Assembly: GCA_963843085.1 (NCBI GenBank)
Contig: CAWJJG010000005.1
Coordinates: 94,692-158,691, forward strand
Origin: DASUPK01 sp963843085
GTDB lineage: Bacteria; Actinomycetota; Thermoleophilia; Solirubrobacterales; 70-9
Direction: 5' to 3'
Length of the DNA stretch: 64,000 bases
Both the position numbers and the translations under genes were made by a program. Positions 8,777-16,414 of the stretch are shown piece by piece (within the stretch, counting starts at the first letter, position 1; every line of letters starts with the position of its first letter). Under the pieces are notes generated by a model. That model searched no databases. It saw only the letters and a program-made list of their open reading frames with translations, and was not told the DNA's origin.

Positions 8777-11185
8777 TTACGCGCTCGTCTCGTAGTCGGC
8801 CGGATCGACCCGCCTCGTCCGGCGCCTGTACTCCAATGTGAATCCAGGCCAGTTGTTCGTGTTGCGGCCGTGCTCGTCGACGTACCAGTTGTTGCAGCCG
8901 GTCTGCCAGACCGAGGTCTGCAGGCGGGTCTGCATCTCACTGTCGAACGCCTGCTGCACCTCGGGACGGACCGAGAGCCTGGTCCCATTGCGACTGATCC
9001 GCTGGACCGCGTCCGCGATGTAGGCCATCTGGCTCTCCAGCTGGAAGATGATCGAGCCGGAGCCGAGGTTGGTGTTGGGCCCGTACATGACGAAGAGGTT
9101 CGGGAAGCCGGCGACGGTCATGCCCAGGTAAGCGTTGGCCCCCTTGCTCCAGACCTCGTTGAGATCGCGCCCCTCGCGTCCCCGGATCTCCATCGGCGCC
9201 AGGAAGCGCGTGCTCTCGAAGCCCGTTGACAGGACGATCACGTCGGCGGGGCGCTCCGTGCCTTCCTCGGAGATCACGCCCCCGGCTGAGAGTTCCCGGA
9301 CCCCGTCGGTGATCAGGTCCACGTTGGGGCGCTCGAACGCCGGGTAGTAGTCCTCGGAGATCAGGACCCGCTTGCAGCCGATCACGTGGTCCGGGGTGAG
9401 GGCGCGGCGCAGCTCCGGGTCGGAGATCTGCTCGGTCAGCCGCCGCTCGCACATGCGAATTCCGAGGCGTCCCACGAGCTTGAACTGGTTGAACGCGGCG
9501 ATGAAGACCTCGAAGAAGAGCCACTGCGTGAAGCGAGGGACGAGCCGGGCCGGCGGGAACCAGCGAAAGAGCGCCTTCTCCCAGCCGCGGTAGGGGCGGT
9601 CCTTCTTCGGGATCACGTAGGGGGCCGAGCGCTGGTAGACGTCGAGATGCCCCACGCGGCCGGCGATCGCCGGGACGACCTGAACCGTGCTGGCGCCCGT
9701 GCCGATCACGGCCACCCGCCTGCCCTTGAGCTCCACGCCATGGTCCCAGCGCGCCGTGTGGAAGATGGCGCCCTCGAAGCGATCGGCGCCCGGCACGCGC
9801 GTCAACGCGGGCCGGTTGAGCTGGCCGACGGCCGAGACGAGGACGTCCGCCTCGAGCACCTCGCTGTCGCCCGTCTCGATTCGCCAGCGCCCGGAGCCCT
9901 CGTCGAAGTCCGCCCTGGCGACCTCGGTCCCCAGGCGCAAGTCGCCCTCCAAACCGTACCTGCGGACGCACCGGTCGAGGTAGTCGAGGATCTCTCGCTG
10001 CGGCGAGTAGCGGCGGCTCCAATCCGGGTTCGGCTCGAAGGAGAACGAGTAGAGGCACGATGGCACGTCGCAGGCTGCCCCAGGATAGGTGTTGTCGCGC
10101 CACACCCCTCCCACCCCATCGGCCTTCTCGAGAATCGTGATGTCGCGGATGCCCGCCTTCTTCAGCGTGATGGCGAGGCCGATCCCGCCGAAGCCGGCGC
10201 CGATGATCGCGACGCTGGGTTGATGCGAGGGCGTCTCCGCGAGGGATCGTTCCGCCCAGATGTCATCCAGGGCCCGGCCCAGGTCCAGCATCGCCTCGTC
10301 GGCCTCGCGCAGCATCCCGGCCCCGATCTGGAAGTCGTGCCACATCCCGTCGAACCGGGCGTAACCCACGTCGACTCCCGCGGCGCGGGCGCGCTCGGCG
10401 AAGCGCTCCGTGTCGTCGAGGAGGATGTCGTGCGTGCCGACCTGAAGGTAGGTGGGCGGCAGCCCGGCCAGGTCAGCGAAGACCGGCGAGAGCTCGGGAT
10501 CCGCCGGATCCGCGGCGCCCCGGTACAGCGCGGCGCCCTGCTCGATCAGGTCGCGGCGCAGCCCGTGGTCGCGGCGGGCGTTGATCGCGACCGAAGGGCC
10601 CGAGTTGGTCAGGTCGAGCCAGCCGTTCAGGATCGCCAGCCCGCGCGGAAGCGGCTCGCCTGCGTCGCGCAGTCGCATCGCCAGCGCCACCGCCAGCCCA
10701 CCCCCGGCGGAGTCCCCGGCGACCACGATCGACTTCGCCTCGATGCCGCGGCCGAGTAGGTCCCGGTAGGCGGCCAGCGAGTCCTCGAGCGCCGCGGGGT
10801 GGACGTGCTCCGGCCCGAGGCGGTAGTCGAGCAGGTGCACAGGCGCGCCGGCCGCCAGCGCGATCTCCGCGGCGAGGGCGCGGTGCGTGCGGCGCGAGCC
10901 GATCAGGTAGCCACCGCCGTGGAGATAGAGCACCGCCCGGTCGGGGTCGGCGCCGCTCGGGGCCAGCCGGTCGCAGGGTCGGCCGCCGAGAGAGCCGGGC
11001 TCGATGGAGATCCCCTTCGGGACCAGGGTGATACGGGCCGCAGCCTCCACCCAGGCGCGCTGCGCGGGTATCGGGATCCAGCTTCGCTGGATCGAGCGCT
11101 GCAGCACGTGCGCGGTGAGCTTCACCAGCCACCGCGGCAGGTGAGGCAGGCGGTTCCCGTTCCCGTCCTGAGTCAAGGCCCACAT
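8777..11185 (-). CDS. Single-chain esterase and Baeyer-Villiger/flavin monooxygenase fusion
   Basis: About 800 residues in two enzymes. The first 320 are an HSL-type alpha/beta hydrolase with the oxyanion motif LYLHGGGYLIG, nucleophile Ser in VVAGDSAGGG, Asp in THDILLDD and His in GMWHDF. The remaining 480 are a class B flavin monooxygenase with FAD site IIGAGFGGIGLA, GGVWRDNTYPGAACDVPS, the Baeyer-Villiger fingerprint FEGAIFHTARWD and the NADPH site VIGTGAST. Together they could oxidise a ketone to an ester and hydrolyse it in one chain (inference). The frame is intact across the junction near SLAETPSHQPSVAII. The start is uncertain: ATG 11185 leaves room for a promoter divergent from the next gene; TTG 11272 is the longest. 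Confidence 0.88.
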   Translation of the reverse strand: MWALTQDGNGNRLPHLPRWLVKLTAHVLQRSIQRSWIPIPAQRAWVEAAARITLVPKGISIEPGSLGGRPCDRLAPSGADPDRAVLYLHGGGYLIGSRRTHRALAAEIALAAGAPVHLLDYRLGPEHVHPAALEDSLAAYRDLLGRGIEAKSIVVAGDSAGGGLAVALAMRLRDAGEPLPRGLAILNGWLDLTNSGPSVAINARRDHGLRRDLIEQGAALYRGAADPADPELSPVFADLAGLPPTYLQVGTHDILLDDTERFAERARAAGVDVGYARFDGMWHDFQIGAGMLREADEAMLDLGRALDDIWAERSLAETPSHQPSVAIIGAGFGGIGLAITLKKAGIRDITILEKADGVGGVWRDNTYPGAACDVPSCLYSFSFEPNPDWSRRYSPQREILDYLDRCVRRYGLEGDLRLGTEVARADFDEGSGRWRIETGDSEVLEADVLVSAVGQLNRPALTRVPGADRFEGAIFHTARWDHGVELKGRRVAVIGTGASTVQVVPAIAGRVGHLDVYQRSAPYVIPKKDRPYRGWEKALFRWFPPARLVPRFTQWLFFEVFIAAFNQFKLVGRLGIRMCERRLTEQISDPELRRALTPDHVIGCKRVLISEDYYPAFERPNVDLITDGVRELSAGGVISEEGTERPADVIVLSTGFESTRFLAPMEIRGREGRDLNEVWSKGANAYLGMTVAGFPNLFVMYGPNTNLGSGSIIFQLESQMAYIADAVQRISRNGTRLSVRPEVQQAFDSEMQTRLQTSVWQTGCNNWYVDEHGRNTNNWPGFTLEYRRRTRRVDPADYETSA

Positions 11186-11292
11186 CAAAGAGGATGGACT
11201 GACGGAATACCTCTCCGGCCCAGGGAGAGGCCCGGCTCGCCCCGCCGTGCGACGGCTCACCAAACTGACCAAGTCAAGAAAGGACCCCCGAA

Positions 11293-12087
11293 ATGCCCAG
11301 CCACGAGACCATCGACCTGACCACCGACGGCCCAGCGGCCCGGATCCTGCTCAACAGGCCCGACGCGCTGAACGCCTGGAACGAGCAGTTCGGAAATGAC
11401 CTGAGCGACGCGGTCGCAACCGTGGCGGGCGACGACTCGGTCCGCGCCGTGATGATCACCGGCGCCGGGCGCGGTTTCTCCTCCGGGGCGGACCTGAAGG
11501 AGCAGCGCGGGGCCGACGACGGCGGCCTGCCAGACCTGAGCGCACGCCTCAAGGAGATCTACCACCCGATCATCACCGCCCTGCGCGAGATGCCGAAGCC
11601 CGTGATCTCGGCTGTCAACGGGCCGGCGGTCGGCATCGGCTGCTCCCTGGCGCTGGCCGCGGACCTGATCGTCGCCGCGGAGTCGGCCTACTTCCTGCTC
11701 GCCTTCGTCAACATCGGGCTCGTCCCCGACGGCGGCTCGACGGCGTTCATCCCCGCCCGGGTCGGCTACGCGCGCGCCGCGGAGATGGCGATGCTGGGCG
11801 AGCGGGTGCCCGCCGATCAGGCCCTCGACTGGGGCCTGATCAACCGGGTGGTCGCTGCCGATGAGCTCGGATCGGCCTCCTCCACCCTGCTCGACATGCT
11901 CGCCAACGGGCCGACGCGCTCCTACGCCGGCGCGAAGCGACTGCTCAACCGGCGGCTGTACGCCGACCTCGCAGGCCAGCTCGAAGCCGAGGCCGATGCC
12001 CAGAAGGAGCAGGGGCACAGCAAGGACTTCATCGAGGGCGTGATGGCCTTCGTCGAGAAGCGCGAGCCGAAGTTCACCGGCACATAG
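11293..12087 (+). CDS. Enoyl-CoA hydratase/isomerase family protein
   Basis: 264-residue crotonase-fold protein acting on acyl-CoA thioesters. Seen: GAGRGFSSGADLKEQ, which binds CoA and forms the oxyanion hole, and NGPAVGIGCSLALAADL. At the second catalytic position the sequence is IGLVPDGGSTAF: Asp in place of the usual hydratase Glu, as in PaaG-like isomerases. Isomerase or ring-modifying activity is therefore as likely as simple hydration. ATG at 11293 has an AAGAAAGGA ribosome site about 8 bases upstream. It diverges from the esterase-monooxygenase gene and is followed 19 bases later by the sulfur-metabolism gene. Confidence 0.88.
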   Translation: MPSHETIDLTTDGPAARILLNRPDALNAWNEQFGNDLSDAVATVAGDDSVRAVMITGAGRGFSSGADLKEQRGADDGGLPDLSARLKEIYHPIITALREMPKPVISAVNGPAVGIGCSLALAADLIVAAESAYFLLAFVNIGLVPDGGSTAFIPARVGYARAAEMAMLGERVPADQALDWGLINRVVAADELGSASSTLLDMLANGPTRSYAGAKRLLNRRLYADLAGQLEAEADAQKEQGHSKDFIEGVMAFVEKREPKFTGT

Positions 12088-12106
12088 CCGACCCTAAGCT
12101 GACGGA

Positions 12107-13483
12107 GTGCTGTTCCGGCAGATCCTCCACGAGGACCTCAGTTGCGCCTCGTACCTGGTCGGCGATGCCGATTCGGGCGTCGCCGCGGTGATCGACCCGC
12201 AGTGGGACATCGAGCCCTATCTGCGGCTCAGCCGGCTCCACGGCGTGCGGATCGAGCACGTGCTCGAGACCCACAACCACGCCGACCACGTCTCCGGCCA
12301 CGGCCGGCTGGCGCGAGCGACCGGGGTGACGATCCACGTCCACGAGCTCGCTGGCGCTGCGTACCCGCATGAGGCGTTCACCGACGGCTGGCGCCTCGAT
12401 CTCGGCCCCGTCCAGATCGAGGCGGTCCACACCCCGGGCCACCGCCCCGAGCACACCTCCTTCGTGCTCCGCGATGCCGACCGCGGCGGCGACCCGTGGG
12501 CGGTGCTGACTGGCGACTCGCTGTTCGTCGGCGACGTGGCCCGGCCGGACCTGGCGATCGAGAAGCGGGAGGGCGCTGCAGGCATCTTCCACTCCCTTCA
12601 CGACCGGCTGATGAAGCTGCCCGACGACGTCGAGGTCTGGCCTGGGCACCTGGGCGGCTCGTCCTGCGGCAGCGCGGGCATCGACCACAAGTCGACCTCC
12701 ACCATCGGCTTCGAGCGCGACCACAACCGCGCCCTGCGATTCGACACGGAGGAGGAGTTCGTGGAGGACGCCGTCGCAACGCTCGGGGCTCCACCGCCGA
12801 ACGTCGAGCACATCGTGGCGATCAACCAGGGACCGCTGATCGAGGACATGGGCACCCCCATCCCCCTGGCGCCCAGGGCCGTCGAGGCCGGGATCGCCGA
12901 GGGCGCCCTGGTGGTCGACGCCCGCACCAACGAGCAGTTCGACGAGGCGCACATCCCGGGCGCGATCAGCGCCTCCGCATACGAGACCGGCTTCGCCACC
13001 AAGGTCGCCAAGGTCACCTCGCCCGATGTCGAGCTGATCGTCGTCGCCGCCTCCGACGGGTATGAGCTCGAGGCGGTCGAGCTGCTCGCCTCGGTCGGGT
13101 TGCGGGTCCGCGGCTATCTCGAGGGCGGGATGACCGCCTGGCGATCGGAGGGCCGGCCGGTTGGCCGCATCGAGCTGATCGACCCCGAGGAGCTGGCCGG
13201 TCGCCTCGAGGACGACGAGCTGATGGTGCTGGACGTCCGCGACGAGGACGAGTACGCCGCGGGCCACATTCCCGGCTCGGTCAACGTTCCCTACGGCGAG
13301 CTGCCCGATCGTCAGGGCGAATTGCCGCGAGACCGTGAGATCGCGGCAATCTGCAGCGGCGGCAAGCGCAGCGGCCTCGCCGCTTCGATCCTGCGGCGCG
13401 ACGGTTTCGAGCGCGTCCTGCACGTTGCCAACGGCGGCGTCGGCACCTGGGAGCGCAGCGGCCGGTCCGTCGAGGCGGGCTGA
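12107..13483 (+). CDS. Metallo-beta-lactamase-fold persulfide dioxygenase with two rhodanese domains
   Basis: 458 residues. The N-terminal MBL domain has the metal motif THNHADHVSGH and further ligands in HTPGHRPEHTSF and TGDSLFVGDVARPDL, as in ETHE1-type persulfide dioxygenases, which oxidise glutathione persulfide to sulfite. Two rhodanese domains follow. The first (from ALVVDARTNEQFDEAHIPGA) has no Cys at its active loop and looks catalytically dead; the second keeps Cys in AAICSGGKRSGLA. This matches known persulfide dioxygenase-rhodanese fusions. It uses a GTG start at 12107 and is cytoplasmic. A role in sulfide or thiol detoxification is likely; the physiological thiol is unknown. Confidence 0.9.
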   Translation: MLFRQILHEDLSCASYLVGDADSGVAAVIDPQWDIEPYLRLSRLHGVRIEHVLETHNHADHVSGHGRLARATGVTIHVHELAGAAYPHEAFTDGWRLDLGPVQIEAVHTPGHRPEHTSFVLRDADRGGDPWAVLTGDSLFVGDVARPDLAIEKREGAAGIFHSLHDRLMKLPDDVEVWPGHLGGSSCGSAGIDHKSTSTIGFERDHNRALRFDTEEEFVEDAVATLGAPPPNVEHIVAINQGPLIEDMGTPIPLAPRAVEAGIAEGALVVDARTNEQFDEAHIPGAISASAYETGFATKVAKVTSPDVELIVVAASDGYELEAVELLASVGLRVRGYLEGGMTAWRSEGRPVGRIELIDPEELAGRLEDDELMVLDVRDEDEYAAGHIPGSVNVPYGELPDRQGELPRDREIAAICSGGKRSGLAASILRRDGFERVLHVANGGVGTWERSGRSVEAG

Positions 13484-13487
13484 TTAG

Positions 13488-13583
13488 CCCGGCTTCGCCA
13501 TCAGATCGCGGCCACGAGCGGCCGCCCAACATAAGTCGCTGCGGGCTTCGCCCTCCGCTCCAGAGTTCAGCGGCCTGGTGGCC
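13488..13583. repeat. REP1 palindromic intergenic repeat, full copy
   Basis: About 96 bp starting CCCGGCTTCGCCATCAGATC, then a GCGGCCAC/GAGCGGCCGC hairpin, a GGGCTTCGCCCTCCGCTCC block and a final CAGCGGCCTGGTGGCC. It is about 80 percent identical by eye to 16316-16414. It lies between convergent genes and could act as a bidirectional terminator. The minus-strand alpha/beta-hydrolase gene ends inside it (stop at 13567). Confidence 0.8.
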
Positions 13584-14985
13584 TCTTGATCGAGCGCAGG
13601 AAGGGGATCAGGCGCTTCAGGAACGCATTCCGCTTGGGCTGAGCTGCGCTCGGGTCGTTGTGGGCGTAGGTCGCCGCCCGGTTCACGAGCTTCAGGTTCC
13701 GGCGGGGTGTCCCGATCTCCGCTGCCAGCGCCTGGGCGGCCGTGATCACCCTCGTGTTGCCGAGGGCCGCGGCGAACGCGTAGATCTTCATCCGCTTGCG
13801 CAGCTTGGTGGCGTCCGTGGAGTGGACGTCGAGGACCGACTGCGCCGGGTTGGCGATCCCGTCGCCGACTGCCCCTGAGTCGATCGTCAGCCGCATCGGG
13901 TGGTACCAGGCGGTGCCGTCCAGGTTCCGGAGCCCCCAGCCCGAGAACATGCTCGCCCAGCGCTGGATCGGGGTGATGTTCCCGGCACGGTCCCAGCCGC
14001 GCGGGTCACCACTCGCGGCGAGCTGGCCGGAATGGACCTGAGCGGCGAGCAGGGATGACGGCGAGGTCTTCACGTCCGTCGAGTAGCCGAACCCCGCCTC
14101 GTTCGTCGCGGTGACCCCCGGTGGGGGCTGAAGGTTCGAGGGCAGAAGCGGCCAGCCCTGGAAGACCGAGACCCCGTTGGGCGCCGCCTTGGCCGCGGCG
14201 GATCCCACCATTCCGAAGAGACCGGCGAGCGGCGCCGGGATGCCACCGAAGGCGAGCCAGGGCGTTGAGGTCTGCAGATCGTTCAGGGAAGTCTGCGCCT
14301 GATCGGCCGTCACCGGGGTCGGACTGCTCGCCCCGTCGATCAGGACCAGGCCGGAGAGATCGCGGCCGCCGGGCCGTCCATTGAAGTCCCAGGTGGCGTA
14401 CGCCGTGGCGATGGACCCGCCGAGAGAGTGCCCCCCCATGGCGACGTTGCGGTGGTGCCTGCCCGCCGCCTTGACCACCACCCGAAGGTCGTGGATCTCG
14501 GTGTTCATCCCCCACTGCCGCGCGAACGGGACCGCGGAGTCAGGCACGTTCTGGACGTGGTTCGTGACACTCGAGTTCCCGATGTACCCGAGGTAGTAGT
14601 TGAAGAAGTCGGTGGGGCTGACCCTGCCCCGCTTCAGCAGGTTGAGCTCGGACTGGTCCTCGAGGTAGTTCTCGCGGCGCTCGACGGACCAAACCTGCCA
14701 GTCGGGAAGACGCTTGACGATCGTTCTGGCGAGCGGCTCGAAGTAGGCCGCGCTCGCCGAGGTGCCCGGGTTGAGGACGAGGACGTTCTTCGCCTTCGGG
14801 TCACCGGTCTTGAGCACTCCTACGACGTTCAGGTTGGCCGGTGTCCCGGGTGACGGGTAGCCCCTCATCGTCTTGAACTTCACGGGCACCTTCGCGCCGG
14901 CGGCCGGCGCCAGAGCCATCAACATCGCGGTGGCCGCGACCGCCAGCAAGCCGAACCGCGCGGACTTCCTGTCCCTTCTCCTCAT
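13567..14985 (-). CDS. Secreted alpha/beta-hydrolase
   Basis: 472-residue exported protein with a signal peptide (FGLLAVAATAMLMALAPAA followed by GAK) and an alpha/beta-hydrolase fold. The nucleophile Ser is in AMGGHSLGGSIATAYATW, followed by LSGLVLIDGASSPT. The late motif HSTDATKLRK and the His in ATYAHNDPSAA could supply the acid and base. It has an AGGAGAGAGG ribosome site directly before ATG at 14985. The last few residues are encoded within the REP1 repeat, suggesting that repeat acquisition reset the stop codon. The substrate (lipid, polyester or other ester) is unknown. Confidence 0.78.
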   Translation of the reverse strand: MRRRDRKSARFGLLAVAATAMLMALAPAAGAKVPVKFKTMRGYPSPGTPANLNVVGVLKTGDPKAKNVLVLNPGTSASAAYFEPLARTIVKRLPDWQVWSVERRENYLEDQSELNLLKRGRVSPTDFFNYYLGYIGNSSVTNHVQNVPDSAVPFARQWGMNTEIHDLRVVVKAAGRHHRNVAMGGHSLGGSIATAYATWDFNGRPGGRDLSGLVLIDGASSPTPVTADQAQTSLNDLQTSTPWLAFGGIPAPLAGLFGMVGSAAAKAAPNGVSVFQGWPLLPSNLQPPPGVTATNEAGFGYSTDVKTSPSSLLAAQVHSGQLAASGDPRGWDRAGNITPIQRWASMFSGWGLRNLDGTAWYHPMRLTIDSGAVGDGIANPAQSVLDVHSTDATKLRKRMKIYAFAAALGNTRVITAAQALAAEIGTPRRNLKLVNRAATYAHNDPSAAQPKRNAFLKRLIPFLRSIKRPPGR

Positions 14986-15112
14986 TCCTCTCTCCTCATC
15001 ATCTCGCCTCCACCCTTACTGATACATCGAACACGGAACGTATCGCCAAGTCTCGCTCCGCGGCCTGGCAAGATGCGCAACTTCTCGGTAACCCACGGGT
15101 TCTGATCGATCC

Positions 15113-16309
15113 ATGAGGCGACTCGCCCTGACCATCTCGCTGATCGCCGTCGCGGCGGGCCTGCTCGTCTCGGCGTCGAGCGCGTTCGCGATCAAGGCCG
15201 GGTTCAACCTCGCGACCAAGCGACTCGAGGCTTCCTACAAGATCGCCCTCTTCGAGCGCCGCTTCAGCGACGACGGCTGCTACCCGGCGCCACCGCGTCT
15301 CGCCAAGGCGATCCACAAGGCGAGCAACCGGAAGGTCGGCGTGGCCCCCAACACCAAGCGCCTGCGGCACGTCAACCAGGTCTACGTGCTCCGGCAGGGG
15401 ACAAACTGCAACCACCTCCGCATGGCGCTGCGCGCCGTCGGCGGGGTGTACGTGCTCGACTCCAAGCAGGGCACGGTCCGGCTCGAAGGTCATAAGGGCG
15501 CGGCGACGCCGGGCCTCGCGAAGCGGATCACGAAGTTCACCGTCGCCTCCAGGACCTTCCAGATCACGCAGCCGGACACGGCTCCGCGCCTGCAGACGAT
15601 CTGCCCAGGCGGCAGGTTCCCGCTCGGCGGCGGGATGTCCCAGAGCCCCGAGGTCAGCGCGGACGGCGAGGGCGTCTACCCGCACTCCTACGAGCGGCTC
15701 GGGGCCCAGCGGGGCTGGCACATCAGCGTCGTCTTCCTGGATCCGAGCCGATCCAGCACCACGCCGCGCGATGTCACGGTCCAGGCGCTCTGCGGCTTCG
15801 GCGTGATCCCGGCCACGCCGACCCCGCACACGACCGCCTACATCCGGCCGGGCCAGACCAAGACCGTCGTCGCCCGGTGCCCGAAGGGCCAGTCGCTGGT
15901 CTCGGGCGGCTTCCAGCGAACCGACTTCCGCAGCGACGGGGGCGACTACGTCACCGAGTCCCACGCCCTCGGCAGCAGGGCCTGGGTCGTGAGCGGACAT
16001 GCCTACGGCACCGGCTCGGGCGAGCTCACCGCGATCGCCTACTGCGCCCGGATGAAGAAGCCGATGATCACGGAGGTCGCCTCCTCCCCCGCTCCGGTCG
16101 CGGCCGGCGGCTCGGCGACGGCGACCACACCTGCGTGCCCCGCGGGCAAGCGGATGGTCACCGGTGGCTTCTCAAGCAACGGCGCGACCGAGGGGCTCTT
16201 CGCCCAGGGCGTCTTCAACTCCGACGGGACCTTCTCGGCGACCTCGAACGGGTTCTTCGGCCCGGTGCCGCAGCTGACCGCGTACGGCTACTGCCTGCCG
16301 GCGAAGTAG
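15113..16309 (+). CDS. Secreted hypothetical protein with repeated Cys/Gly modules
   Basis: 398 residues with a signal peptide (LALTISLIAVAAGLLVSASS then AFA). After an N-terminal basic region with Cys at DGCYPAPP and TNCNHLRMAL, three similar modules follow: TICPGGRFPLGGGMSQS, ARCPKGQSLVSGGFQRT and PACPAGKRMVTGGFSSN, each ending near VQALCGFG, AIAYCARM or AYGYCLPAK. Each module therefore has one Cys-Pro-x-Gly start and one closing Cys. This looks like a disulfide-stabilised surface or cell-wall protein. No enzymatic motif is visible, and the function is unknown. Confidence 0.72.
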   Translation: MRRLALTISLIAVAAGLLVSASSAFAIKAGFNLATKRLEASYKIALFERRFSDDGCYPAPPRLAKAIHKASNRKVGVAPNTKRLRHVNQVYVLRQGTNCNHLRMALRAVGGVYVLDSKQGTVRLEGHKGAATPGLAKRITKFTVASRTFQITQPDTAPRLQTICPGGRFPLGGGMSQSPEVSADGEGVYPHSYERLGAQRGWHISVVFLDPSRSSTTPRDVTVQALCGFGVIPATPTPHTTAYIRPGQTKTVVARCPKGQSLVSGGFQRTDFRSDGGDYVTESHALGSRAWVVSGHAYGTGSGELTAIAYCARMKKPMITEVASSPAPVAAGGSATATTPACPAGKRMVTGGFSSNGATEGLFAQGVFNSDGTFSATSNGFFGPVPQLTAYGYCLPAK

Positions 16310-16315
16310 CCGCTA

Positions 16316-16414
16316 CCCGGCTTCGCCATCAAATCGCGGCCACAAGCGGCCGCCCCGGCTAGGTCGCTACGGCCTTCGGCCTTCGCTCCGGAAGTGGAGC
16401 GGCCTGGTGGCCGC
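16316..16414. repeat. REP1 palindromic intergenic repeat, full copy
   Basis: Begins CCCGGCTTCGCCATCAAATC, with a GCGGCCAC/AAGCGGCCGC hairpin, then GGCCTTCGGCCTTCGCTCC and a final AGCGGCCTGGTGGCCGC. It is the closest relative of the copy at 13488. It lies directly after the stop of the secreted protein, and the minus-strand MMPL gene ends inside it (stop at 16359). The last MMPL residues (RRPKAVAT) are encoded by the repeat. Confidence 0.8.
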
